Shown here one piece after another: positions 33,520 to 45,240 of a stretch of DNA of 64,000 bases. Both the position numbers and the translations under genes were made by a program. Origin of the DNA: Stomorhina lunata (taxonomy: Eukaryota; Arthropoda; Insecta; Diptera; Rhiniidae). The notes below the pieces were generated by a model that was not told the origin of the DNA, searched no databases, and saw only the letters and a program-made list of their open reading frames with translations. How positions within the stretch are numbered: position 1 is the first letter of the stretch; the number at the start of each line of letters is the position of its first letter. The stretch spans positions 18,495,978 to 18,559,977 of the forward strand of contig OW121744.1 in NCBI GenBank assembly GCA_933228675.1. The letters are read 5' to 3'.

Positions 33520-34150
33520 CAGAAATATTAACACCAAAGCCAAATATCTATGACGCCAGGGTAGTGCTCTGTATTTGGTGGGATTAGAAGGCAGTTTTGT
33601 GTTATAAGCTGTTGAAATCGACTTAGACGATTACATTGGATCCGAAGAAAATTAATTTATTTGAAGAGAGCAATCAACGAAAAATGACAAGAATATTCGA
33701 ACAGAAACGAGTCAATAATCTCAGATCCCTAGAACGCTAGGTCACATCTACCAAGACCGGTCAAAAACTATTCAGGAAAGTTATGTATTTGGCGGGAGAA
33801 GGGTATGTTGTATTATGGGCTATTAAAAAAACGAGTCAGACGATCTCAAGGGACCTGTGAAGAAAACAATTGATTGGTTTGAAGAGAGTAATTATCGAAA
33901 AACGACCAGAATATTTCACCAGACGCTTCGATTATGAAAACTCTCGTCCACATGTTGCAAGACCAGTCAAAAACCATTTGGAAAACAGTGGTTGAGAAGT
34001 TTTGACTCACCTGCCTTATATCCCAGACTTCCGACGAACAGTTGTTACAATCAGTGCAGAACGCCCTTACTGCAATAAGATTTACTTCAGAATAGGGTAT
34101 CAGAAATTGGCTTGATTCATTATTTTCCTCAAAACCGGACCATTTTTGTT
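33520..34150 (+). pseudogene. Mos1-like mariner transposase remnant with internal duplication
   Basis: Blocks DARVVLCIWWD (33551) and GEGYVVLWAIKKTSQTI, DYENSRPHVARPVKNHLENS, EVLTHLPYIPDF correspond to the central and C-terminal catalytic region of mariner transposases. The WWD-to-LLK segment appears twice (33551-33760 and 33790-33960), each copy carrying different stops. The DNARPH position reads YENSRPH, so the second catalytic Asp is lost. Confidence 0.85.
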
Positions 34151-34284
34151 CGGGTGTACAAGAAACAAGTCTAAAATGTTATTTTAAATTTAACATAAAT
34201 TTAACATAAAACTAACAACAGATGGCGCGCAACTTTAATTTTGTAAAAATAGACATATGAAGTGCAATTATATACATAATATAT

Positions 34285-34602
34285 ATAATTCCCCGACAAC
34301 ATTCCAATTAGAACAAGGGGTACTTATCTCAGACAATGAGCGGCAACCGATTCTATTTTTAGACTCATTGAAAGGGACCTACGTTTTAACTACGGCTCCG
34401 AACGGCAAATGCATTAGTTAGAGAAGTTTTTCATAGCCTAATACTCAATAACCAGTGGCTAACTGAGCTATGAGGTGAAACCGCCGCTTTTTTTTGAAAA
34501 TTTATTTTTTCAAGTGGGCCTGGCCGAGTATCGAACTTGGGACCTCTGGTATGATAGGCGGATGACTAACCTGCTATACCCCGGCGGTTCACAAAGTGCA
34601 AT
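34285..34602 (-). mobile_element. tRNA-related SINE (family B), copy 1
   Basis: Read on the minus strand, the head has an A-box-like TATAGCAGGTTAG (34577-34565) and a B-box AGTTCGATACTC (34537-34526). A body of about 230 bp ends in an AT-rich tail near 34290. The second copy at 53305-53620 shares the whole structure, and there the B box is a better match (AGTTCGATCCCC). Confidence 0.75.
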
Positions 34603-34629
34603 TACAGTGTTGAGTAATATAAGTCTTAA

Positions 34630-35130
34630 ATCTCCTTTTGGGATGTAATTGGGTTCTGTTACCTGGCGTTTCCAGCTACCACGTAAGAACTGTATCCAAT
34701 TCCTACTCCAACCACCTCGTGATACATCTTGGTAACCTGAACAACCCTGTTGGAGATGCGATAAACAACCTGTGTGGGATTCTAGGTCGGGGCTAATATG
34801 AGAGGGAGTTATCTTAAAGCCATTTCAACGTATTTGGTTTAAGGGTCTAAGATAATTGTACTTGCTAAAGTACGAAAATGTAGCGTCTGCCCAACATGTT
34901 AGTTGCAGCTGCAAGCAGACGTCTGTCTCAGATCGAGCGGCTCGCTATACAAACGTGGCTCGTTTTTTTATACTCATCACCCAGAAAAAAACAACATTAC
35001 AGAATATACTACTCCAAGGGGTAATCATACGAGAAATTCCCCTGCTACGGCAGCTGGCACAAGGATTTTAGAGGTGCCTAATCTATGCAAGAACATTATG
35101 ATGAATGAAACCAACCAACCATCTCTCCTT
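34630..35130 (+). mobile_element. RTE-like element 5' non-coding region, second copy
   Basis: Two blocks collinear with 17700-17950: 34640-34760 ('gggatgtaattgggttctgt', 'cctggcgtttccagctacc') and 34985-35110 (CTCCAAGGGGTAATCATACG, 'cctgctacggcagctggcac', 'aggtgcctaatctatgcaag'). No endonuclease follows. Confidence 0.8.
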
Positions 35131-35940
35131 TCACCACCTTTCTACTATCCCCTTTCCAAAGAAGGTAACCTAATTGATACATATATACAATTGCTTGGGC
35201 AGTATTTGTCTGAGTGTTACTTCACTTAAAAAAAATATATATAAAGCCAAAATGGCTTTATCTTTCGTTCGTCTGCATGAATGTCCGTCCGTGTAAAACT
35301 TTTAATCAAAGCCTTAAAATATATAATTAGGTCACACGTAAACGTATCTCCAATTTATTACCGCAATCGAACATAATAAACGCAAACATGCCACACCTCT
35401 CATTATAATGACCAACAAATATATATATTTTTTAATTTTGCTAAATTACAAATTCTCATAATAAATATAATAGCAAATACGTTTTGAATATTCGTATATT
35501 TTATATTATAAAACTATTAAATTACCTCTACCAAAGATGAGATAAATATTAAATTGTAAAAGTAATTTAATTAAACACAAACGCCAAAAGCCATATTCGA
35601 AAATTTACCACACGCGTTTTTAGTTACGGGTATGTTACGGGTATATCCTGTCACAGAGGAGAAGTGCATGAACCTAAACCAGCAGCGAGTAAATTAATAG
35701 TGAAAAATATTAAAAAATTTTGTAAAACGTCTGTATACAATGACGTTTTGATTAACATAATAATATTAACATAAAAATTTGCACTGATATGCAAGAAAAT
35801 TTTGAATATTATAGACTTTAAATTACTAAAAAATATTAAAATGTTAATTGAACAAAAATATACAAGAATATATCTACTTTTTGTCAAATTAGCAATTACA
35901 ATGGCACTAAGGACTAAACCATGTCTAGTTTATATTTATG
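35131..35940. other. AT-rich DNA without recognised genes
   Basis: A short self-complementary phrase AAAGCCAAAATGGCTTT at 35255-35271 and CGTCTGCATGAATGTCCGTC nearby suggest the end of another DINE-like or Helitron-like element, but the family cannot be fixed. Confidence 0.45.
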
Positions 35941-35942
35941 TA

Positions 35943-36032
35943 CAGTCACTCAAATTACTGTCCCAATGTTTTTAAGTTCTTAACGAATATGAGTGTAACA
36001 ACAAGGCTGTTGGGCTCAATCTCTCTGATAAC
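35943..36032. mobile_element. Truncated Tc1-like MITE
   Basis: TACAGTCACTCAAATTACTG, TCCCAATGTTTTTAAGTTCT and 'ggctcaatctctctga' match the reverse complement of the complete element at 61369-61479. The far terminal repeat is missing. Confidence 0.78.
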
Positions 36033-36114
36033 TATTTGGTATTATTGTATCTATAATGGTATGGCGTTGCATGTTGGTTGAAGGCGTTAGAACAATCCAC
36101 TTCATTCAATTTTT

Positions 36115-36262
36115 TCCATACAAAAACGTTTAACACTTTGTGAGCGGGTCCGGTACGTGTTCCCCTTATGCAATTTAAAAAAAAAAAAAAAAAATTGCAC
36201 AGAATGTTTTTATGTTACATAGAAAATTTCTAGGGGGAGTTACGGTTCAATTTCGCACTAAT
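36115..36262 (-). mobile_element. Arm fragment of long-inverted-repeat element family 2
   Basis: CACGTGTTCCCCTTATG-type block, 'gaatgtttttatgttacata', 'gaaaatttctagggggagtt', 'acggttcaatttcgcacta' are collinear with the inverse of 61615-61745. Confidence 0.75.
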
Positions 36263-36269
36263 GTATATA

Positions 36270-36535
36270 GTCAAATAGTAATCAAACAACCGTCAAATTA
36301 TCGAACAATCATTAAAAATCATTGGGCAGTCGTCATCATCAAACAACCATCAAACAACCATCAAACAATCATCAAATAATCATAAAACAATCGTCAAAAA
36401 ATCATCGCCAGTTAATCGTTAAACAATTTTCAAACAATCTTCAAACAGTCGACAGTCAATCAATCATCAAACAATCGTCAAACAAGCATCAAATAATCAT
36501 GAAAAATTTTAAAAAAAATTGTCAAACAATCACGA
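36270..36535. repeat. CAATCATCAAA-type minisatellite
   Basis: Irregular tandem repeats of ATCAAACAATC and ATCAAACAACC, 10-12 bp units. They abut the start of the transposon at 36540. Confidence 0.93.
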
Positions 36536-36539
36536 GTTT

Positions 36540-37466
36540 CAAAAATATTGGACTGGAGTTTGACATATGTCAAACTAAGTTGTTAAACCATTTTTTTTCA
36601 TTTCAGTTGATAATCTGATATTGACGAAAATGGATCGCTTAAGTATCACATAACGAATAAAAATGATCAAAACATACTACAAAAATGGTGATTCTGCAAC
36701 GGCCACATATCGTATTTTGAGATGAGATTATGGTTTACATAATCGTTTGAGATGGTTTACATAATCGTCCAACTACGCAAGCAATTGGCAAAATTGTGAA
36801 GAAATTTGAAAAGACTGAAGCGGTTACAAATATGGTAAGTCCTGTGCGTCATCGTTTCGCTAGTTCCGCTGAAAATGTCGCTGCAGCAAGTGAATGTGTC
36901 GATTCCTCGTCGTTCTCAGAAATTACTGTCTTACATCACATTATGGCGTATTTTGCATTGAGGTCTACACCTACATCTATATAAAGTCCACAACAACTGA
37001 AGTCAGCTGATCATTCACAACGTCGTAGATACGTGGAATGGCGGCGGACGGCGATTTTTCGAACAAAATTTTCACACAACGAATATGGCTTTATTGCGTA
37101 ATTTCTCGTCGTGGCGATATCAACTGTCCACCAAGATCATGCGATTTGACACAGACTTTTTTGTGGGGCTACGCGAAAGACCCCGTTTATGCAGATAAAC
37201 ATTTAACTCTTGAGTACTTGAAAACCAACTTTCGTCAAGTTATGGCTGAAGTACCGCCCAATATGTGTCAAAAATTGGTCGAAAATTACCTCAAAAGAAT
37301 CAATGCTTGCAACATTTCGCGTGGAGGTCATTTAAATGATGTAGTGTTTGACACATAATGTCAACGTTTTAACTGTATAATAAAAAAGAAATATCATGAA
37401 AAAAATTAATTTTTATATGAGTTTTATTTACGTTCACTTTTGAAACCGCAAAATGGATGACCCGAT
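36540..37466 (+). pseudogene. Tc1/mariner-superfamily element, plus-strand copy, dead transposase
   Basis: Transposase text: NGDSATATYRI, GLHNRPTTQAIGKIV-type, FEKTEAVTNMVSPVRHRFAS, SAENVAAASECVDSSSFSE, WRRTAIFRTKF-type, ISRRGDINCPPRSCDLTQTF, LWGYAKDPVYADKHLTLEYL, KTNFRQVMAEVPPNMCQKLV, CNISRGGHLNDVVFDT. The block from the first to the second catalytic Asp is deleted. The right terminal repeat is the inverse of CGGGTCATCCATTTTGCGG at 37446-37464. Confidence 0.9.
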
Positions 37467-37584
37467 ATAAAGATATTGCACTTCGATACATAGAAAGCTA
37501 AGACACACACACTTGCTTATGAAATGTATGTTTGTTTGTGCGTTTTTTAATTTCACGGAAAAAAATGTATGGGGTGCTTCTGTT

Positions 37585-37616
37585 ATCCTTGACTCCCAGT
37601 GGAGCATACGGTCTCA
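37585..37616 (-). mobile_element. RTE-like 3' terminus scrap
   Basis: Inverse of TTGAGACCGTATGCTCCACT-GGGAGTCAAGGATAACAGA. Same terminus as at 18679 and 29439, showing at least three independent insertions of this family. Confidence 0.75.
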
Positions 37617-37734
37617 ATGGAGTGGAGTGCATTAAATTTATATTATATTCAGCTTTAACTGCTTTTTTCCGGCTTTTAACTCGGGAGTTTACTTTTGATA
37701 TTCGGGAACAAGAAGAAGTGATTGAGTAAAAAAT

Positions 37735-38682
<948 letters not shown>

Positions 38683-38683
38683 T

Positions 38684-39718
38684 ATGGACGAATTTTTTGG
38701 AGGTCTCAGCGAAATTCGTAAAATACATGTTATTTCAAGACTTTTTCTCCACTACAGCATATACAAATTCTGAAAAAAAGCTGTGCGGACTTTCGTAAAT
38801 AGATTTTTTCTCAATTATAAAATATGAATGTATGAAATTTGAAAGAAGTCTATAAAATGTGTATAAAAAATATTATTTGTGCTGTCATTTCTAAGGTAAA
38901 TTTGGGCGCTGAATCTGGCATTAAAAATACATTAAATGCAACTATCAATAGAAAAAATCGTGATTTTTTTTTATCAAAATATCGTGATTTTTGGTCAAAA
39001 AATAAAAAAAAATGTTGGAAAATTTGGCGCTGAATTCAAATCTCCCATTTAAATTACTCCAATTTTATGAAATCAGCGCCATAAAAGTGAAATTTGAATG
39101 AAGAACTAAACAAGACTTTCATATAAAAAATATTTCATGTTTATTTCCATCAGTGTAGTTCAAATTCAGACATTTAAACTTAATTTTGATCATTTTAATC
39201 AATTAACTTTGATTGTGAAATGATAATTGATAAAATTTGAATGAAAACTGAAACAATACAGAATATTAAAAATTATTTCAAGTCTCGTTTGCTCTCAGTT
39301 TTGGACCTTTTTTCTCTCGATTCCATCGATGTCGCAATAAAACCACTTTTATGTTTTTCTTAACGTGTTTGGATGCAACATTTTTTTTATTTTTTGACCA
39401 AAAATCACGATATTTTGATAAAAAATCATGATTTTTTCTATTGATAGTTGGATTTAATGTATTTTTAATGCCAGGTTCAGATTCAGCGCCCAAATTTACC
39501 TTAGAAATGACAGCACAAATAATCTTTTTTATACACATTTTATACACTTCTTTCAAATTTCATACATTCATATTTTATAATTGAGAAAAAAATCTATTTA
39601 CGAAAGTCCGCACAGCTTTTTTTCAGAATTTGCATATGCTGTAGTGGAGAAAAAGTCTTGAAATTACATGTATTTTACGATTTTCGCTGAGCCAGACCAC
39701 CAAAAAAATTTGACCCGC
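38684..39718. mobile_element. Long-terminal-inverted-repeat (foldback-like) element, family 1
   Basis: Arms of about 335 bp, 38684-39020 and the inverse of 39372-39718. Both read outward-in 'ttcaagactttttctccact', 'aaaaagctgtgcggactttc', 'gaaatttgaaagaagtctat' or close variants, and 'gtcatttctaaggtaaattt'. The ~350 bp middle is unique. The arms encode similar chance frames (MKEVYKMCIK...) on opposite strands; these are not genes. No transposase. Confidence 0.88.
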
Positions 39719-39752
39719 CCTAATATATATAAGTATATATGTATATCTTGAT

Positions 39753-41072
39753 TTATACCCTTCACCACCATATTATTATAAGTTTGTGCTGATGTATGTA
39801 ACGCAAAGAAATATTTGTCTTATCTCTACCTTTTAGTATACCAATAGACTTAGAATCACTTTCTGAGTCCGCCCTTCCGTCCGTCCGTCTGGCTGGCTGG
39901 ACCCCCATGTAAACCATGTAATCAAACAACAGGTCGCAATTCTAAAGATAATTTGATGAAATTTGGTACAGACAATTTGATAGTGGGACCATGGCTATCG
40001 AAATTCGTCAAATTCGGTCCATTATTTATGATACCTCCTATAGGTCCCACTTTCCGGAATTGATATTTTGGCAACAAAAATCAATATTTTTTCATGAAAT
40101 TTAAAACATATACTGCTAATGTAAACCAAAACTACTGTACCAAATTTCGTTGAAATCGGTCCATATGTAACCATAGCTCCCATACAAACTCTTCCATCAA
40201 AACGCAGTAAATGAGACAAAAATCAGTAAATCTGAACACACATTATTATATCCTTCACCACCATAGGTGGAAAGGGTATTATAAGTTTGTGCTGATGTAT
40301 GTAACGCATAGAAATATTTGTCTTAGACCCATGTTTTAGTATACCAATAGGCTTAGAATTAATTTCTGAGTCGATTTAGCGACGTCCGTCCGTCCGTCCG
40401 TCTGGCTGGCTGGAATCCCATGTAAACCTTGTAATCAACGCAGATCATTTTTTTGATAATGGGACCATGGCTATTGAAATTCGTCAAAATCGGTCCTTTA
40501 TTTGTGGTACCTCCCATAGGTCCCACTTCCCGGAATTGATATATTGGCCACAAAAATGAATATTTTTTTTTATGAAATTTAAACCAAATACTGCTTATAC
40601 AAATTCTTTTCTCAAAACGCACTAAATGAGACAAAATTCACTAAAACGAAGATAACGAGAATTTTAAGTTTATTTTTTGTATACATAATTTTTGTAACAA
40701 CTGCAATCAATTTGCCAAATTTCGAGATAATCGGTCCACATTTGACCATAGCTCTCATATAAGTCCAAATGTCTGAAATAGATTAAATGTTTAAGTTTTG
40801 ACTAAGCTTGACCGACTATAACACTTTCTTACTTGTTTTTGTTAAAACTGTAATCAATCTGCTAAATTTCGAGATAATCGGTCTACATTTGACCCTAGCT
40901 CTCATATAAGTCCAAATGACGGAAACAGTTTAAATATATAAGTTTTGAGAAAATGTTTGTATGATGGCAAAATTTTGCAAATATTTGTCTTTATACAGGA
41001 AAAAGAGCATTTTTGACCTTAGTGGTGAAGGGTATCGTATAGTCGGGCTTGGCCGACTATAGCACTTTCTTA
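39753..41072 (+). mobile_element. Three abutting partial INE-1/DINE-1-like copies
   Basis: Copy 1 39753-40249 (5' part), copy 2 40250-40838 (ATCCTTCACCACCATAGGTG onward, internal deletion at about 40440), copy 3 40839-41072 (3' part only, ending CACTTTCTTACTGG). All in the same orientation and joined at terminus-like sequence (CTTACTTGTTTTT), suggesting head-to-tail integration or unequal exchange. Confidence 0.88.
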
Positions 41073-41077
41073 CTGGT

Positions 41078-41897
41078 TTAAAAAAAACTGTTTATTTAAA
41101 AAAAAAACTTTTTTGAACTGTATATCAAATTTTAGGAAATCATTCAACGCAACACACTACTTAATTTCATCAAAATCGGTAGATCAATAACTGAGATATT
41201 GCCAAAGCAAAAGATATCGATGTACGCAAATTGGTAAATCTTAGAAATTTTTTTTTAAAAAACAATATTTTTTTTTAGTTTTCGAATTATATATTAGATT
41301 TTAGAAAATACTTCAAGGCAGCATGGTATTAAATTTCATCAAAATTGGTCTATAAAAACCAGAGATATCGCCAAAATTCAAAATTCTATGAGAAAAATAA
41401 AAAAAACTGTATTTTCCAAAAAAAAATTTGAATTTCGAAAAAACTGTGTTTAAAAAAAAAGTTTTTTGAACTGTATATCAAATTTTAGAAATGATTCAAT
41501 TTTAGAATGATTTCATCAAAATCGGTAGATCAATAACTGAGATATCGCCAAAGCAAAAGAAATCGATGTACGCAAAATGACAAATTTAAAAAAAAATGTT
41601 TAAAAAAACAGTATTTTTAAATCTTTTGAATTATATATCAAATTTTAGAAAATGCTCTAACGCAACATGTTATTGAATTTTATCAAAATCGGTCTAAAAT
41701 CTGGTGTATAATTGAGTACACCCACACTTGATTTCAACAGACAGACGGACATACAGATGGACATGGCTAAATCGACTCTCCTGGCGATTCTGAGCAATCG
41801 TTATAATTTTTATGGGGTCTAAGACGAATAATGAAAAAATTACAAACTGAATGATAAACTTTTAAAACCCTTTCATCTATTGGTGAAGGGTATAACA
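41078..41897 (-). mobile_element. Second DINE-like family, minus strand
   Basis: Read on the minus strand it opens TATACCCTTCACCAATAGAT then GAAAGGGTTTTAAAAGTTTA, 'gagtcgatttagccatgtcc', 'atctgtatgtccgtctgtct': the INE-1 layout with a different body. The body contains a 240 bp internal tandem duplication of 'aaaatcggtagatcaataac' plus 'tgagatat.gccaaagcaaa' (41163-41230 and 41517-41575). Confidence 0.78.
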
Positions 41898-41967
41898 AGT
41901 ATTATAGTGATCAAGCCCAAAATTTGATTTTCGAACTTCTCTTTTGAAATATCCATTGTTTCTCTTA

Positions 41968-42135
41968 TATTGTGAGAAGTGGATCTATCCTTTTTAAACC
42001 ACATTTAAAAAAAAAACGTCGGATTATCATGTCTTTATAATGATTTCCATTGTGCGAAGTGGATCTATCCTTTTTAAACCACATTTAAAAAAAAACGTCG
42101 GATTATCATGTCTTTATAATGATTTCCATTGTGCC
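41968..42135. repeat. Two tandem copies of an 80 bp unit
   Basis: TGTG.GAAGTGGATCTATCCT, 'tttttaaaccacatttaaaa', 'cgtcggattatcatgtcttt' and 'ataatgatttccat' appear at 41971 and 42051 with essentially one base-length difference in the A run. A very recent duplication. Confidence 0.95.
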
Positions 42136-42182
42136 ATCTGTTGATTGGTGGAAGCATTATTTAAGGATATACAGCCAATTTT

Positions 42183-42388
42183 GTTTTTTTTTTTATTTTA
42201 CATCGACAGCATGTTAATGCTGTAGGGCTCACCCCTGATGGGGAATGCTGTGGTCATAATTAATTTAAATAGAAATTAATAATTACATAAGTTATTGGTT
42301 TTCGTGACGGGGGATCGAACCCAGGCAGAATATGAAATGATAGGCTTAGTATTCGACATACTAACCAACTTAGCCACAGCGAAAATTA
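42183..42388 (-). mobile_element. tRNA-derived SINE (family A)
   Basis: Minus-strand head TCGCTGTGGCTAAGTTGG contains a perfect pol III A box (TGGCTAAGTTGG, 42376-42365) and a perfect B box (GGTTCGATCCC, 42321-42311) 44 bp apart. A ~110 bp unrelated body and an A-rich tail (42200-42183) follow. The head would not fold into a functional tRNA with a paired 3' acceptor, so it is called a SINE and not a tRNA. Confidence 0.85.
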
Positions 42389-42659
42389 TGGTGTGAAGAC
42401 AAACACATCAATGATTTTCTCATGAAACTTTTGCATACAAAATTATTAATAAATACTTTTTTCAATATTATTTTGAACATAAATTTTCACATGAAATCGA
42501 ACATACTGAAAGCGCTTCCATTTAAAATTGTATAAGTTTTTTATTTGTTTAAACAATTGCAAAATTATTGTTTTTAAACGCATATTTTGAGGTTGGAAAC
42601 GAAGAAAAATTTACACGTTCCATTTAAAATATTGAGAGACTTCATTAGAAAGTATTAGA

Positions 42660-42790
42660 AAGTTTCTAAACCAAGGTTGGCCATTATTTGCGTGGCGGAG
42701 GAATAACATATTCTCCAATTGCGTAGGCTAAGCTTTGAAAGATTTTTCTCTACCCGGTCTTTCCATCGGACGTCCTCTAATAAAATTGGG
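42660..42790 (-). mobile_element. Non-LTR (RTE-like) ORF2 C-terminal scrap
   Basis: Minus-strand text with one frame break: RWKDRVEKNLSKLSLRNWRI, QIMANLGLE. It resembles the RP.LRWKD.VE..L..L...NWR tail of RTE-type ORF2, as in the copy at 33.3 kb. Confidence 0.6.
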
Positions 42791-43196
42791 GTTCCAATTG
42801 ACAACTCTCATTTTTGAGCTAAAATTGGGTATTTTAACTTTTTTCGTAATAAAATCACTACTAATGGAAGTATTTTCATAATATGTATAAAACTTATATA
42901 AGTTATATCAGTTTTACGATTCTTGAGTAATGATGAGTTTAATGAATTTTTGAAAAACAAAATTTTTTCGAATTTAAACAAAAAAATAATATTTTTTTTT
43001 TTAAATTACAAGGCTAATAACTTTAAAACCGTTTAAAACCCAAAAATCTTTTGTTAGCCTGTCTTAAGGGCAATTCGATTTTGAATAGATTAATGTATTT
43101 TCAATAAAATTGAGCAAGTAGTTTTCAGGATATCGCTTACTAAATAGAAACACATTTACAAAAATCTAAAATATTAGAAAAAAAAATTTACTTTCG

Positions 43197-44325
43197 TTTT
43201 GGTACTTACATTACGATGTTAATAACTTCAAAACCATTGACCACACAAAAATTATATGTAGGTCTGTCTTAAGGATAATTTGGTTTTGAATAGAATAATA
43301 TATATATCAATAAAATCGGACAAGTAGTTTTCAAGATATCGCCTCGTCAGCAGAAAACCTCTTCAAAAATTTTAGAAAAAAAAAATTTTTTTCTATAGAA
43401 AAATTTTGAGTATAAAATGTTTCTATAACATTTTTTCTTTAGAAAAATTTTGGGTATACAATTTTTTCATTATTTGGGAATTAATTATTCGAACTTTAAA
43501 TTGAAATTAATTGAAAAATTATTATTTAACAGGCTTGAGTTCATTTTTAATTTTCAAATTATTAATTTGAAAATTTGAAAGTAATAATGTGGAGAAAAAC
43601 AGAAAAAATTATTTTTTTTTCTATAAAAAAATTTTCGGTATAAAATTTTTTCTATAGAAAAGTTTTCGTTAAAAAATTTTTTCCATAGAAAAATTTTCGT
43701 TAAAAAATTTTTTCTGTAGAAAAATTTTCGGTAGAAAATTTTTTCTATAGAAAAATTTGCGGTAAAAAATTCTTTCTATAGAAAAATTTTCGGTAAAAAA
43801 TTTTTTCTATAGAAAAATTTTCGGTAAAAAATTGTTTAACGAAAATTTTTTAACGAAAACTTTTCTATAGAAAAAATTTTATACCGAAAATTTTTTTATA
43901 GAAAAAAAAATAATTTTTTCTGTTTTTCTCCACATTATTACTTTCAAATTTTCAAATTAATAATTTGAAAATTAAAAATGAACTCAAGCCTGTTAAATCA
44001 TAATTTTTCAATTAATTTCAATTTAAAGTTCGAATAATTAATTCCCAAATAATGAAAAAATTGTATACCCAAAATTTTTCTAAAGAAAAAATGTTATAGA
44101 AACATTTTATACTCAAAATTTTTCTATAGAAAAAAATTTTTTTTTTCTAAAATTTTTGAAGAGGTTTTCTGCTGACGAGGTGATATCTTGAAAACTACTT
44201 GTCCGATTTTATTGAAATATATATTATTCTATTCAAAACCAAATTATCCTTAAGGCAGACCTACATATAATTTTTGTGTGGTCAATGGTTTTGAAGTTAT
44301 TAACATCGTAATGTAAGTACCAAAA
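43197..44325. repeat. Large near-perfect palindrome, arms about 480 bp
   Basis: 43197-43680 and the inverse of 43845-44325 match almost base for base: GGTACTTACATTACGATGTT at the outer left versus its complement at the outer right, 'caagtagttttcaagatatc', 'gaggttttctgctgacgagg', 'ttctccacattattactttc', down to satellite units TATAGAAAAGTTTTCGTT. The spacer of about 165 bp is itself forward satellite. Confidence 0.93.
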
Positions 44326-44826
44326 AAATTTTTCTATAGAAAAATTTTCGGTAAAAAATTTTTTCTATAGCAAAATTTTCGGTAAAAAATTTTTTCTATA
44401 GAAAAATTTTCGGTAAAAAATTTTTTCTATAGAAAAATTTTCGGTAAAAAATTTTTTCTATAGAAAAATTTTCGGTAAAAAATTTTTTCTATAGAAAAAT
44501 TTTCGGTAAAAAATTTTTTCTATAGAAAAATTTTCGGTAAAAAATTTTTTCTATAGAAAAATTTTCGGTAAAAAATTTTTTCTATAGAAAAATTTTCGGT
44601 AAAAAATTTTTTCTATAGAAAAATTTTCGGTAAAAAATTTTTTCTATAGAAAAATTTTCGGTAAAAATTTTTTTCTATAGAAAAATTTTCGGTAAAAAAT
44701 TTTTTCTATAGAAAAATTTTCGGTAAAAAATTTTTTCTATAGAAAAATTTTCGGTAAAAATTTTTTCTATAGAAAAATTTTCGGTAAAAATTTTTTCTAT
44801 AGAAAAATTTTCGGTAAAAAATTTTT
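44326..44826. repeat. 30 bp satellite array (CGGT type)
   Basis: About 16 nearly identical copies of TTTTTTCTATAGAAAAATTT-TCGGTAAAAA. It directly follows the right palindrome arm. Confidence 0.97.
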
Positions 44827-45240
44827 GTAAGCCTGTCTTAAGGGTAATTCGATTTTGAATAGATTAATGTATTTTTAATAAAATTGAGCAAGTAGTTTTC
44901 AGGATATCGCTTACTAAATAGAAACACATTTACAAAAATCTAAAATATTAGAAAAAAAAATTTACTATCAAATAAAAAGAAAATTCTTCGTTTTGGTACA
45001 TACATTACGATGTTAATAACTTCAAAACCATTGACCACACAAAAATTATATGTAGGTCTGTCTTAAGGATAATTTGGTATAAAATTTTTTCTATAGAAAA
45101 GTTTTCGTTAAAAAATTTTTTCCATAGAAAAATTTTCGTTAAAAAATTTTTTCTGTAGAAAAATTTTCGGTAGAAAATTTTTTCTATAGAAAAATTTGCG
45201 GTAAAAAATTCTTTCTATAGAAAAATTTTCGGTAAAAAAT
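44826..45240. repeat. Direct duplicate of 43054-43800 with an internal 333 bp deletion
   Basis: 44829-45075 repeats 43057-43290 (GCCTGTCTTAAGGGTAATTC, 'aaaattgagcaagtagtttt', 'gcttactaaatagaaacaca') at offset 1772. From 45076 it repeats 43637-43800 at offset 1439, including rare unit variants (AAAAGTTTTCG, TTCCATAG, TTCTGTAG, TTTGCGGT). The jump falls at a shared GGT. Confidence 0.92.

Noticed and set aside
38839..39033. MKEVYKMCIK... frame, also found on the minus strand at 39278-39556
   Set aside because: The two frames are the two arms of a long-inverted-repeat element; no sign of protein-level selection.
42311..42376. Functional tRNA gene
   Set aside because: A and B boxes are perfect, but no 7 bp acceptor stem closes the molecule and the sequence continues into a SINE body with an A-rich tail.
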